Source: JAOBAU01 sp034667465
Lineage (GTDB): Bacteria > Acidobacteriota > Thermoanaerobaculia > Gp7-AA8
NCBI GenBank assembly: GCA_034667465.1
Contig: JAXDJV010000018.1
Span: 1 to 57,262, forward strand
Direction: 5' to 3'
Length of the DNA: 57,262 nucleotides
Both the position numbers and the translations under genes were made by a program. A model generated the notes under the pieces. The model did not search any database. It saw only the letters and a list, made by a program, of their open reading frames with translations, and was not told the origin of the DNA. Position 1 is the stretch's first letter. Every line of letters begins with the position of its first letter. This document shows, in pieces, positions 7,473 to 17,316 of the stretch.

Positions 7473-9701
7473 GCGCCGCGTTACGCGAATTCGCGGCGGC
7501 GCCGGCAGCCATTCGAGCTGCCGCGTAAAGACGTTCGCGTAGTCTTGGAGCTGTCGCCATTCGACGAACGGCGCAGTCGTCGATGACGGCAGCGCGCCCG
7601 GCGAGCCGTTGCCGAGACTGAACGGTTGCGCGATGACGTTCCCGTCCGAATCGACGACGAGCGCGGCCATCGTCAGACCGTTCCACATGATGACGAGCAC
7701 GCCGCGATCGATCGGCATCAGCGTCACGTTCGTCGCGTCGCCGGTCTCCAGCGGCGGCATGTAGTTCTTCGACACGACGCCGCTGTCGCTCACCGTCGCG
7801 AACGTCAGTCCGTGTCCAAGCATCGCCACGACGAATCGTCCGCCGCTTGCCGCCACGCGCGCGGAGCTCGTCGACGTCGCGACGACGATCGTGCCGCCAT
7901 CCGGCGTCGCGCCGCGAACGAAGCGCGCCAGCGTGGAGCCCGACTGCTGCCAGACGATCAGCGATCGGCCGTCGCCGAGCGATGCGATCGACTCGTTGTT
8001 GTTCGTCGGCGGCGCAACTGCCGAGACGAGCACGCCGGCCGCGAGCAGCGTTCCTTCTTTCGAAACGCTCGCGCTGTAGACCGACGTCGCCGGACCGCCG
8101 CGCAAATTGATGAGGCCCGCAAGGTACGTGATCACGTACACGTTGCCGTCGAACGTCACCAGCGGCTCGTCGTAGTAATACGGATCGGTGGCGATGACGA
8201 TCGGCGCCGCGTCGAGCGGCTGCCCGTCCGGCGCGAGCCGCATCGCCACGATCGCGCGCAGCAAACCGTTGCGCCAGACGACGAGGTAGTTCGTGCCGTC
8301 CGATGCGAGTTGTGGTCGTGCCGCGTTCTGCAGCCGGCGCGCGATCGTCACCGGAATGCCGATCGGCTGTCCGTCCGGCGTCAGCGGTCGTGCGACGAGT
8401 GTCGTGACGCCATCGCCGCCGACTTCGAACCAGACCGCCAGCGCGCCGCTCGCGTTCGACGCCACCGCCGGATTCGCGCGGTAAGGCTGAGACAGCGCGA
8501 CGTCGATCTCTGCGCCGCGCGGCGCCAGCGAATTGTCGAGCAGTTCCGCGACCACGTTTGAACCGACTCCCGGACTTGTGAGCAGCAGCTGTTCGCCGTT
8601 GCCGGTCGTCAGCACCGCGAGCGTCATTCGTCCGTTCGCGGCAAGAGCGCCATCGCGCGCTGTTCCATCGTTCGGATTCGCAATCGTGTTCGCCACGCCG
8701 GCCGGCTCGCCGGTTGCGCGGACGCCGATCGCATAAGTCGCCTTTCCATCATCGAAGAGCACCGCGTACTCGCTGCCGTTCCATTCGACGTCGTCGAGCG
8801 TCAACGTTCCGGTCGCGGCCGTCGAACGCGTGTCAGCAATGCCGTTCGCATCGATACGCATCGTCTGAATCTCGCCCGGCAGACTGGAAGTCGTCGCCCA
8901 CGCCGCGAGAAAGCTGCTGCCGTTCGATGCCAGCTGCAGATCGAAGACGATCGTCGCCGGGTCGTAATCGATGCGCTCGGAAACGTTGCCGGCATCATCG
9001 ACACGCACCGTGAAGAAGCGCGACGGATAGCCGTTTGGCGCAATCGGTGGCGGCGTGTTCCACGCTACTTCGCCACCCATCACCAGAAAGCGTCCCGCGA
9101 TTGCGGCGACGTCGAGCGCGTTGCCGCTGTTCGTCCGCGCAAGATCGAACGGCGCTTTTCCGATGCGGCCGTCCGGCGTCACGAGCGCACCGCGGATGAA
9201 CGTGTTGAACTCGGTCGTAACCTGGCTCGCGCCATCCGACCAGACGATGAGGAACTGCGTCCCGTCGAATGCGATTCGGATCGGAGAGCCGAGTGTGGCC
9301 ACGTTCGCGATGAGCGTTGTGTCGCCGAGGAGGCCGGAAGGGGTAATCGTCCGCGCGAAGATTTGTTGGGAATCGCGCCACGCGACGAGATAACGATCGC
9401 GGCCGAACGCAACGGCCGGCGCCGAATACGAATCGGTGTGATTGGCGACGACGAGCGGCGTCACATCCTGCACGACGCCGTTCGCATCGAGGCGCACCGC
9501 GTTCACCGTCGAGAACGTACCGAGCGTATTCGCATACGCGACGAGGAAACCGTCGCCATCGGACGCCGCCTGCGGACTCGTCTGCGCCCCCGCGGCGGCG
9601 CCGATGTTCGGGTCGGCGAGCGGTAATTCCGGATGGATTCTGATTGCCGCGTTGAGGCTCGCGGCGAGGAAAATGCTGAGGGAAATTGTCAGGGCTCGCA
9701 T
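7470..9701 (-). CDS. Secreted repeat protein of unknown function, beta-propeller-like, 743 aa
   Basis: A signal peptide is evident (MRALTISLSIFLAASLNA). The mature protein is a chain of imperfect repeats of about 45-60 aa with a recurring strand pattern such as DGDGFLVAYA, GRDRYLVAWRDS and DGTQFLIVWSDG, each followed by a 'RLDANG' or 'PDGR' turn. This suggests a beta-propeller or similar all-beta fold. No catalytic motif is recognised. It ends inside the palindromic element at 7432-7472 and is divergent from livJ. Role unknown; an extracellular or surface location is likely. Confidence 0.75.
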   Translation of the reverse strand: MRALTISLSIFLAASLNAAIRIHPELPLADPNIGAAAGAQTSPQAASDGDGFLVAYANTLGTFSTVNAVRLDANGVVQDVTPLVVANHTDSYSAPAVAFGRDRYLVAWRDSQQIFARTITPSGLLGDTTLIANVATLGSPIRIAFDGTQFLIVWSDGASQVTTEFNTFIRGALVTPDGRIGKAPFDLARTNSGNALDVAAIAGRFLVMGGEVAWNTPPPIAPNGYPSRFFTVRVDDAGNVSERIDYDPATIVFDLQLASNGSSFLAAWATTSSLPGEIQTMRIDANGIADTRSTAATGTLTLDDVEWNGSEYAVLFDDGKATYAIGVRATGEPAGVANTIANPNDGTARDGALAANGRMTLAVLTTGNGEQLLLTSPGVGSNVVAELLDNSLAPRGAEIDVALSQPYRANPAVASNASGALAVWFEVGGDGVTTLVARPLTPDGQPIGIPVTIARRLQNAARPQLASDGTNYLVVWRNGLLRAIVAMRLAPDGQPLDAAPIVIATDPYYYDEPLVTFDGNVYVITYLAGLINLRGGPATSVYSASVSKEGTLLAAGVLVSAVAPPTNNNESIASLGDGRSLIVWQQSGSTLARFVRGATPDGGTIVVATSTSSARVAASGGRFVVAMLGHGLTFATVSDSGVVSKNYMPPLETGDATNVTLMPIDRGVLVIMWNGLTMAALVVDSDGNVIAQPFSLGNGSPGALPSSTTAPFVEWRQLQDYANVFTRQLEWLPAPPRIRVTRR

Positions 9702-9751
9702 GTTATTTACGAGCTTTGTACGGCATGAATCGAGCCGCTGTTTAGGCGATA

Positions 9752-9757
9752 TACAAT
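9752..9757 (+). promoter_or_regulatory. Candidate -10 box (TACAAT) for livJ
   Basis: TATACAAT (9750-9757) in the 96-bp divergent gap is the best -10-like match. It would give a leader of about 30 nt before the livJ ATG at 9798. No good -35 is seen at the usual distance. Confidence 0.4.
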
Positions 9758-9797
9758 GCGCGCTCTGAAATCAATTTCGCGAAGCGGGTGGAAACCT

Positions 9798-11042
9798 ATG
9801 AAGAATCGTTATTTGTCCCTCACCGTCGCGCTCCTTTCCCTTTCTCTGGCCGGCTGCCCTCCGAAAACGGAGACCGGCGGTGCAGCTGGGAAAGCGGCCA
9901 CGACCGGTGACATCGTCGTTGGCGAGTACGGCTCGCTCACAGGAAACCAGGCGACCTTCGGCACGTCGACGCACAACGGCATCACGCTGGCGATGGAAGA
10001 GGTCAACGGCTCCGGCGGCGTCCTCGGCCGCCAGATCAAAGTCATCACCGAAGACGATCAGTCGAAGTCGGAAGAGGCGGCCAGCGCCGTCACGAAGCTG
10101 ATCGCGCAGAACAGCGTCGTCGCCGTCCTCGGCGAAGTCGCATCATCGAGCTCGATGGCCGCCGCGCCGGTCTGCCAGTCGAACAAGATCCCGATGATCA
10201 GCCCGTCGTCGACCAACCCCGACGTCACGAAGAAGGGCGATTTCATCTTCCGCATGTGCTTCATCGATACCTATCAGGGACCGGTGATGGCCGAGTACCT
10301 CGTCAACACGCTGAAGGTGAAACGCGTCGCGCTGCTCACCGACAACCGCAGCGATTACTCGCGCGGTCTCGGCGAAGCGTTCGCCGGACGTTTCAAACAG
10401 CTCGGCGGCTCGATCGTCATCACGCAGAGCTTCTCGCAGGGTGACAGCGACTTCCGCTCGCAGCTCACCGCCATCAAAGGCGCGAACGTGGAGGTTCTCT
10501 ACGTGCCCGGCTACTACAACGACATCGGTCAGATCGCCAGCCAGGCGCGCGACCTCGGCATGACGATGCCGCTCGCCGGCGGCGACGGCTGGGAATCGCC
10601 CAAGCTGATCGAGATCGGCGGCAAAGCGCTCGAAGGCTGCTTCTATTCGAACCATTACTACGCCGAAGATCCGACTCCCGAAGTCCGCAACTTCGTCGAG
10701 AAGTACAAGAAGCGTTTCGACAATCAGATGCCCGACGCTCTCGCGGCCCTCGGCTACGACGCCGCGAAAGTTCTCGCCGACTCGATCAAACGCGCCGGCA
10801 AAACTGACGGTCCCGCGCTCCGCGACGCCATCGCGCAAACGAAAGGATTCCAGGGAGTCACCGGCGCAATCACTCTCGGTCCCGACCGCAACCCGGTCGG
10901 CAAGAAGATCGTGATCGTCGGCATCCAGAACGGCCGCCTCGCGCTCCGTTCGACGATCGATCCGAACGCGCAGGCCGCGCCGGTCGCCGCACACGCGACC
11001 ACGGCGCCGTCGGATACGACGGGAACCACCGCTACTCACTAA
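9798..11042 (+). CDS. livJ: Branched-chain amino-acid ABC transporter, substrate-binding lipoprotein (LivJ/LivK-like), 414 aa
   Basis: Periplasmic receptor of the HAAT transporter encoded with the next four genes. Residues 1-20 form a lipoprotein signal with lipobox SLAGC (lipidated Cys20). The mature region is a type 1 periplasmic-binding fold: IVVGEYGSLTGNQATFGTS, then ITLAMEEVNGSGGVLGR, then VAVLGEVASSSSMAAAPVC. The start at 9798 directly precedes the lipoprotein signal; an in-frame start at 9756 adds 14 residues and overlaps the candidate -10. The C-terminal 30 residues are Ala/Thr-rich. A strong terminator lies between this gene and livH, which should make the receptor more abundant than the permease. 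Ligand (Leu/Ile/Val or another small amide) is not determined. Confidence 0.93.
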   Translation: MKNRYLSLTVALLSLSLAGCPPKTETGGAAGKAATTGDIVVGEYGSLTGNQATFGTSTHNGITLAMEEVNGSGGVLGRQIKVITEDDQSKSEEAASAVTKLIAQNSVVAVLGEVASSSSMAAAPVCQSNKIPMISPSSTNPDVTKKGDFIFRMCFIDTYQGPVMAEYLVNTLKVKRVALLTDNRSDYSRGLGEAFAGRFKQLGGSIVITQSFSQGDSDFRSQLTAIKGANVEVLYVPGYYNDIGQIASQARDLGMTMPLAGGDGWESPKLIEIGGKALEGCFYSNHYYAEDPTPEVRNFVEKYKKRFDNQMPDALAALGYDAAKVLADSIKRAGKTDGPALRDAIAQTKGFQGVTGAITLGPDRNPVGKKIVIVGIQNGRLALRSTIDPNAQAAPVAAHATTAPSDTTGTTATH

Positions 11043-11063
11043 GCGTTTTTTGCTTTACATCTC

Positions 11064-11101
11064 ATGGTCCGGCGGTTAGCGTTCGCCGGACCATTTTTTT
11101 T
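11064..11101 (+). terminator. Intra-operon rho-independent terminator between livJ and livH
   Basis: The 11-bp perfect stem ATGGTCCGGCG/CGCCGGACCAT (11064-11074 and 11084-11094) with a 9-nt loop is followed by a run of eight T (11094-11101). The T-run ends two bases before the livH ATG at 11104, so the terminator fills the place where a livH ribosome-binding site would be. Confidence 0.85.
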
Positions 11102-11103
11102 GT

Positions 11104-12021
11104 ATGCAAGAGTTCCTTCAGAACCTGCTGAACGGGATTGCCGCCGGCTCGATTTACGCGCTGATCGCCCTCGGTTACACGATGGTGTACGGCATCCTGA
11201 AGCTCATCAACTTCGCGCATGGCGACGTGTTCATGCTCGGCTCGTTCATGGGCTTTTACGGTGCCGGTGTTTATGCGCGGATGACCGGCCAGACCGGCGC
11301 GCCGCAGCCGTCGTGGGTCATGGCGGCGATCATCCTCATCGCCTCGATGGCCATCTGCGCCTTCTTCGGCTTCCTCAATGAACGGATCGCCTATCGTCCG
11401 CTGCGCAACGCGCCGCGCATCGCATCGCTGATCACCGCGATCGGCGTCTCGTTCCTGCTCGAATACGGCGGCCAGTTCGTCTTCGGTCCCGATCCGAAAT
11501 TCTTCCCGCAGCTCGTCGAGAAACATCTGTTGAACATCGGCGGCATCTCGACGACCAACTATCAGCTGATCGTGCTCGTGGTCGCGCTCTTCTTCATGGC
11601 GCTGCTGCAATACATCGTCTACGGCACGAAGTTCGGCCGCGCCATGCGCGCCGTCTCGTACAACTTCGAGACCGCTTCGCTGATGGGCATCCCGACCGAT
11701 CGCATCATCGTCACCACCTTCGCGATCGGCTCAGCGCTCGCCGCCGTCGCCGGCATCCTCAACGGTCTCGTCTATCCGAAAATCGATCCGCTCATGGGCG
11801 TCATGCCCGGACTGAAAGCGTTCGTCGCCGCGGTTCTCGGCGGCATCGGCAACGTTCCCGGTGCGATGCTCGGCGGTCTGATCATCGGCGTCATCGAAGC
11901 GTTCGTCGGCGGCAGCCGCTTCTCGCAGTTCCGCGACGCCATCGCATTCGTGATCCTGATCGTGATCCTGCTCTTTCGTCCGTCGGGACTGTTCGGCAAA
12001 TACCAGGCGGAGAAGGTTTAG
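11104..12021 (+). CDS. livH: Branched-chain amino-acid ABC transporter permease LivH, 305 aa
   Basis: Inner-membrane permease. The N-terminus NGIAAGSIYALIALGYTMVY followed by GILKLINFAHGDVFMLG is characteristic of LivH, and GLKAFVAAVLGGIGNVPGAM near the C-terminus is the cytoplasmic coupling region. Multiple hydrophobic helices run through the length, which is normal. The ATG lies two bases after the T-run of the preceding terminator and has no Shine-Dalgarno sequence, so translation initiation is unusual here. livM follows after 2 nt. Confidence 0.94.
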   Translation: MQEFLQNLLNGIAAGSIYALIALGYTMVYGILKLINFAHGDVFMLGSFMGFYGAGVYARMTGQTGAPQPSWVMAAIILIASMAICAFFGFLNERIAYRPLRNAPRIASLITAIGVSFLLEYGGQFVFGPDPKFFPQLVEKHLLNIGGISTTNYQLIVLVVALFFMALLQYIVYGTKFGRAMRAVSYNFETASLMGIPTDRIIVTTFAIGSALAAVAGILNGLVYPKIDPLMGVMPGLKAFVAAVLGGIGNVPGAMLGGLIIGVIEAFVGGSRFSQFRDAIAFVILIVILLFRPSGLFGKYQAEKV

Positions 12022-12023
12022 GC

Positions 12024-13121
<1,098 letters not shown>

Positions 13122-13125
13122 CCCG

Positions 13126-13917
13126 ATGGCTGCCACCGACTCGATTCTCGATGCGAAGAACGTCACGATCCGCTTCGGCGGTCTGACCGCCGTGTCGGAT
13201 TTCAATCTCTCGATCCGGCCGCACGAACTGGTTGGACTGATCGGCCCGAACGGCGCCGGCAAGACGACGATCTTCAACATGCTCACCGGCGTCTACAAAC
13301 CGACGGAAGGGGAGATCATCGTCGGCGGTACGTCGACGCGCGACTTCAAGCCGTACCAGATCACCGCGCTCGGCGTCGCCCGGACGTTCCAGAACATCCG
13401 GCTCTTCAAAGAGCTGACAGTGCTCGAGAACGTGAAGATCGGCGGCCATATCCACTACAAGTATTCGGCTACGTCCGCCGTGCTGCAGACGAATCGCTTT
13501 CATGACGCCGAAGAGACCGCACATCGCGAAGCGATGGAGTTGCTCGCGATCTTCGGACTGGAAACGCGCGCGCACAACTACGCGAAGAATCTGCCGTACG
13601 GCGATCAGCGCCGGCTGGAGATCGCGCGCGCTCTCGCGGCGCGGCCGAAGCTGCTGCTGCTCGACGAGCCGGCCGCGGGACTCAACGATCGCGAGACGCT
13701 CGATCTGATGGAAACCATCCATTCGATCCGCGATCGCTTCGACATCGCCATTCTGCTCATCGAGCACAACATGGAGCTGGTGATGGGCATCTGCGAACGG
13801 ATCATCGTCGTGAATTTCGGCAAGACAATCGCTCAGGGCGCACCTGAAGCAATTCGCGCGAACCCTGTCGTCATCGAGGCGTATCTCGGCGAACCGGCGG
13901 AGGCGCTCGAACAATGA
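13126..13917 (+). CDS. livG: Branched-chain amino-acid ABC transporter ATP-binding protein LivG, 263 aa
   Basis: ATPase subunit. Walker A GPNGAGKTT (residues 40-48), a long LivG-type insertion after QNIRLFKELTVLENV, signature LPYGDQRRLEIARAL and Walker B LLLLDEPAAGL are all present, with the switch histidine in LLIEHNM. The signature has YGDQ in place of the classic SGGQ, which is normal for LivG. ATG 13126 is preferred over an upstream in-frame start (13099) that overlaps livM. The 3' end overlaps livF by 4 nt (ATGA). Confidence 0.95.
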   Translation: MAATDSILDAKNVTIRFGGLTAVSDFNLSIRPHELVGLIGPNGAGKTTIFNMLTGVYKPTEGEIIVGGTSTRDFKPYQITALGVARTFQNIRLFKELTVLENVKIGGHIHYKYSATSAVLQTNRFHDAEETAHREAMELLAIFGLETRAHNYAKNLPYGDQRRLEIARALAARPKLLLLDEPAAGLNDRETLDLMETIHSIRDRFDIAILLIEHNMELVMGICERIIVVNFGKTIAQGAPEAIRANPVVIEAYLGEPAEALEQ

Positions 13918-14624
13918 GCCCGATCCTTTCGGTGCGCGGGATCGAAGTTTCGTACGGGACGATTCCGGCGCTGCACGGCGTCGACGTCGACGTGGAGAAG
14001 GGCGAGATCGTCACGCTGATCGGCGCGAACGGCGCCGGCAAAACGACGACGCTGCGGACGATCTCCGGTCTGCTGAAACCGCGCAAGGGCAGCGTCTCGT
14101 TCGAAGGGAACGACATCACCGGCGTGAAGCCGCACGTCATCACGAAGAAGGGGATCTCGCACGTTCCCGAAGGACGCGGCATCTTCGCGAACCTGACGGT
14201 GCACGACAACCTCGAGCTCGGCGCGTACCTGCGCAAAGACAAAGTTCAGCAGTCGGAGTACGAGCGCATCTACACGCTCTTCCCGGTTCTCAAAGAGCGG
14301 ATCAAACAGAACGCAGGAACGCTCTCCGGCGGCGAACAACAGATGCTCGCGATCTCGCGGGCACTGATGTCGAAGCCGACCGTGCTCCTCCTCGACGAGC
14401 CGTCCCTCGGCCTCGCTCCGCAGATGGTGCAAACGATCTTCCGCGTGATCAAAGAGATCAACGCGGAAGGAACGACCATTCTGTTAGTCGAACAAAACGC
14501 CCACATGGCTCTCATCACCGCACACCGCGGTTACGTCATGGAGACCGGCCGCATCGTGGTCACCGACAACACGAAAGCGCTGCTCGCGTCGGATCGGATC
14601 AGGAAGGCGTATCTGGGCGGGTAA
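13914..14624 (+). CDS. livF: Branched-chain amino-acid ABC transporter ATP-binding protein LivF, 236 aa
   Basis: Second ATPase subunit. Walker A GANGAGKTT (37-45), Q-loop region THVPEGRGIFANLTV-like, signature LSGGEQQMLAISRAL, Walker B LLLDEPSLGLAP and switch LLVEQNA are intact; 236 aa is the usual length. It starts inside the livG stop (ATGA) and its TAA overlaps the ATG of the AlkD-like gene (TAATG), so livG-livF-alkD are translationally coupled. Confidence 0.95.
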   Translation: MSPILSVRGIEVSYGTIPALHGVDVDVEKGEIVTLIGANGAGKTTTLRTISGLLKPRKGSVSFEGNDITGVKPHVITKKGISHVPEGRGIFANLTVHDNLELGAYLRKDKVQQSEYERIYTLFPVLKERIKQNAGTLSGGEQQMLAISRALMSKPTVLLLDEPSLGLAPQMVQTIFRVIKEINAEGTTILLVEQNAHMALITAHRGYVMETGRIVVTDNTKALLASDRIRKAYLGG

Positions 14625-15328
14625 TGGCTTCGCGGAAGTCGGTGCTCGAGGACCAGGTTCAATCAGCGCTCGCCTGGCTCAGGAGCCACAGCACCAAATC
14701 AACACTCGATGGCATGGCGCGCTATGCCATCCCTTCCGACAACGCTTACGGCGTTGCGATGCGGGATATCAAGGCGCTTGGCAAAACCCTCGGCAGGAAC
14801 CATGCGCTTGCCACCGCGCTCTGGTCGACCGGCGTTTACGAAGCGCGCATGCTCGCATCCTTTGTCGGCGATCCTGAGCGGCTTACGGCCGCGCAGATGG
14901 ATCAATGGTGCAGGACCTTCGATAACTGGGCGCTGTGTGATGCCCTCAGCTTCAACCTCTTTGATCGCTCGGCGCACGCGTGGGCAAAGGTGAACGCGTG
15001 GAGCAGAGAGCGCGGAGAGTTTGAAAAGCGGACGGCGTTTGCGTTGCTCTGGAGTCTGACGGTTCACGACAAGGCGGCGTCTGACGAGCAGTTCATCCAG
15101 GGGTTGGACCTCATCCAACGCGAAGCCGGGGACGAGCGTAATTTCGTCAGGAAAGCCGTGAACATGGCCCTTCGTGCGATCGGCAAGCGCAATCGAGCCT
15201 TGAACGCCGCCGCCGTCGAAGTCGCTCGCAGGCTGGCGAGCTCCGAGAACGTCAGCGCGGCCTGGGTGGGAAAGAATGCATTGCGGGAGCTCGTGAGCCC
15301 GAGTGTCGCGAAGCGGCTCAGGGGTTAA
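14624..15328 (+). CDS. AlkD-like DNA alkylation repair protein (HEAT-like fold), 234 aa
   Basis: Member of the AlkD family of DNA glycosylases built from helical HEAT-like repeats, which remove bulky or cationic alkylated purines. Family motifs include FDNWALCDALS (Trp102 and Asp106, matching the catalytic-cleft Trp/Asp of AlkD), EKRTAFALLWSL (Arg135), and ERNFVRKAVNMALRAIGKRN. In the last motif the usual 'KAVNWALR' tryptophan appears to be methionine (about residue 180), which could alter lesion recognition. The ATG overlaps the livF stop by one base, so it is expressed with the transporter, an odd partnership. Its base and codon use is less GC-biased than the neighbouring liv genes, hinting at separate origin (inference). 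Confidence 0.85.
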   Translation: MASRKSVLEDQVQSALAWLRSHSTKSTLDGMARYAIPSDNAYGVAMRDIKALGKTLGRNHALATALWSTGVYEARMLASFVGDPERLTAAQMDQWCRTFDNWALCDALSFNLFDRSAHAWAKVNAWSRERGEFEKRTAFALLWSLTVHDKAASDEQFIQGLDLIQREAGDERNFVRKAVNMALRAIGKRNRALNAAAVEVARRLASSENVSAAWVGKNALRELVSPSVAKRLRG

Positions 15329-15391
15329 CGGCAGAGCACGGCGTTTCGCGGCCCTCTAATTGCAGTCCTCCTTCACCGAAGGGAGGTTTGT

Positions 15392-17272
15392 ATGCATTCA
15401 CGAACTCCGAGGTCCCTCGGCGCGGCGCTGGTTGTCTTTGCGCTCATCGCGGTGACCTCACCGGCACAAACCACGAAGGATTCGAAAGAAGTTAAACAGG
15501 CATTTCAGCAGGGGCAGCTCGACACGCTGGTGCAGGCGCAGCAGACGCTTGCCGCGGCTGAGGGCGCCGGCGCGGCGATGTACGCGAAGTCGCTCTACGA
15601 CGACGCGGCTGAACGCCTGCGCTTCGCGCAGGCGAACTGGCAATCGACGCAGAAGTCGACGCACGAACAGACGCGGCTGCGCGCCGAGGAAGCGGTCTGG
15701 GCCGCACGCGCGGCGCTGGCGAAAGCGCGCTGGCTCGGCAACAACGCAGCGGTCCGTCAGCTGCAGACCGACATCACCAACTTCGGTGGCACGTCGGACG
15801 CGCTCACGCTGAGCGATGAGCAGCCGGATCTGCTGATGATGCGCGGCACGACCTCGAAGACCGCCGTCGACTTCGCGCAGAAAGCGATCGATCAGGCCAA
15901 GGCCGTCGGCGCGACCGCGCAGCAGAACAACGATCTGCAGTCGGCGCAGGACAATCTCGAGACCGCCCGCAAGATCATGAAGGGCAACTCGAACAGCGAG
16001 TCGGCAACGCACCTTGCGTATGTCGCGGAGATGATCGCGCGCCGCGCGTATTACACCGCGCGTGCGGCGGAATCGAATCGCTATCTGCCGAATCTGCAGA
16101 TGGAACGGACGCGGCTCGCGCAGGTCAACAGCGATCGTGTCGCGGCAGCGGAGCGCGTGCAGCGCGAAGAAGCGCAGCGTCGCGCGAACGAACTGCAGCA
16201 GCAGCTCGCGGCCGAACAGAACAATCGTCAGGTGCAGTCGGCGGAGCTCGATCGTCTGCGCACGCAGCTCGAGGAGAGCCGCCGCGCCAGCGAGCAGCGG
16301 ACGGAACAGGATCGTGCAGCGCGTGAAGCAGCAGAGCGCGCGCTCGACGAAGCGTTCGCTCGCTATCAGACGGCGCTGGTGAGCGGATCGTCGGACGTCG
16401 ACGCGCTTCGTCGTCAGATCGAAGATCAGCAGCTTGCGCTTCGCTCGATTCAGGAACGGGAGCGTGTGGGCGAGCAGTCGATGGAAGCGGAGATCGCCGG
16501 CCTTCGGCAGGATCTGCAGAACTCGCAGCAGCAGGGATCGGTCTCGGCGCAGGTGCTCGAACAGCGCCAGGCGGAATTGACGCGGCGCCAGCAGGAGCTG
16601 GAGCAGATGCGCAAAGATCGGGAAGCCGATCTCGCGCGTCGCGCGGACGTCGATCGCCAGCAGCAGGTGGCGCTCGCCGATGCGCAGAAACGCCGCGATG
16701 AAGCAGAAGCGCAGGCGCAGCAGTTGAGACAGATGGCCGCCGAATCGGCGCAGCAGACGCAGGTCGCGCAGGCCAGCGCGCAGCAGGCGCAGGCGACCGC
16801 TCAGGCGACGCAGGCCGAGCTCGATCGCACGCGCCAGCAACTCGCCAGCACCGACGCCGAAGCGCGCCGGCTGCGGATGGAACAGGCGCTCGGCAAGCTC
16901 GCATCGACGCGCAGCGACGCGCGTGGATTGATCGTCACGCTGACGAACAATCTGCTCTTCGACACCGGCAAGACGACGTTGAAGCCGGGCGCGAAGCGGA
17001 CGCTGACGCGGATCGCCGAGCAGCTCAGCGGCGACAACAGCGGCGTGAAGGTGGAGGTCGAAGGCCACACCGACAGCGTCGGCAGCGCGCAATCCAATGA
17101 AGCGTTGTCGGTGCGTCGCGCCACCGCGGTCCGCGACTATCTTCTGTCGCAGGGACTGACGGCCGATCGCATCACTGCAGCCGGCCGCGGCGAAGACGCG
17201 CCGATTGCGACGAACAAGACGGCAGCCGGACGTCAGCAGAACCGGCGCGTGGAACTGGTCATCGCACCGTGA
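15392..17272 (+). CDS. OmpA-family protein with DUF4398-like N-terminus and long coiled coil, 626 aa
   Basis: Signal peptide (about residues 1-25, ending SPAQ). An N-terminal helical region (about 40-230; LYDDAAERLRFAQANW, AEEAVWAARAALAKAR) resembles DUF4398-type envelope proteins. A glutamine/arginine-rich coiled coil follows (about 235-500). The C-terminal OmpA-like peptidoglycan-binding domain (about 505-626) carries VEVEGHTDSVGS and the NRRVELVI ending, so it should tether the cell envelope to peptidoglycan. A strong ribosome-binding site (GGGAGG) lies 6-7 nt before the ATG. It is followed by a GC-rich hairpin. No partner gene is adjacent. Confidence 0.88.
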   Translation: MHSRTPRSLGAALVVFALIAVTSPAQTTKDSKEVKQAFQQGQLDTLVQAQQTLAAAEGAGAAMYAKSLYDDAAERLRFAQANWQSTQKSTHEQTRLRAEEAVWAARAALAKARWLGNNAAVRQLQTDITNFGGTSDALTLSDEQPDLLMMRGTTSKTAVDFAQKAIDQAKAVGATAQQNNDLQSAQDNLETARKIMKGNSNSESATHLAYVAEMIARRAYYTARAAESNRYLPNLQMERTRLAQVNSDRVAAAERVQREEAQRRANELQQQLAAEQNNRQVQSAELDRLRTQLEESRRASEQRTEQDRAAREAAERALDEAFARYQTALVSGSSDVDALRRQIEDQQLALRSIQERERVGEQSMEAEIAGLRQDLQNSQQQGSVSAQVLEQRQAELTRRQQELEQMRKDREADLARRADVDRQQQVALADAQKRRDEAEAQAQQLRQMAAESAQQTQVAQASAQQAQATAQATQAELDRTRQQLASTDAEARRLRMEQALGKLASTRSDARGLIVTLTNNLLFDTGKTTLKPGAKRTLTRIAEQLSGDNSGVKVEVEGHTDSVGSAQSNEALSVRRATAVRDYLLSQGLTADRITAAGRGEDAPIATNKTAAGRQQNRRVELVIAP

Positions 17273-17278
17273 TTGATC

Positions 17279-17306
17279 GGGAGGCGGGCGCAAACGCCCG
17301 CCTCCC
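17279..17306 (+). terminator. GC-rich hairpin after the OmpA-family gene
   Basis: A perfect 12-bp stem GGGAGGCGGGCG/CGCCCGCCTCCC closes on the 4-nt loop CAAA, 6 nt after the stop codon. The following T content is weak (GTATTCTGT), so termination may be partial. The next gene begins about 10 nt after the hairpin. It resembles the GC-rich inverted repeat inside the membrane-protein gene at 51370. Confidence 0.6.
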
Positions 17307-17316
17307 GTATTCTGTC

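Noticed and set aside
15458..17293. 611-codon minus-strand open frame opposite the OmpA-family gene
   Set aside because: Arg/Leu/His-rich antisense shadow without motifs; the plus strand has a signal peptide, coiled coil and OmpA domain.
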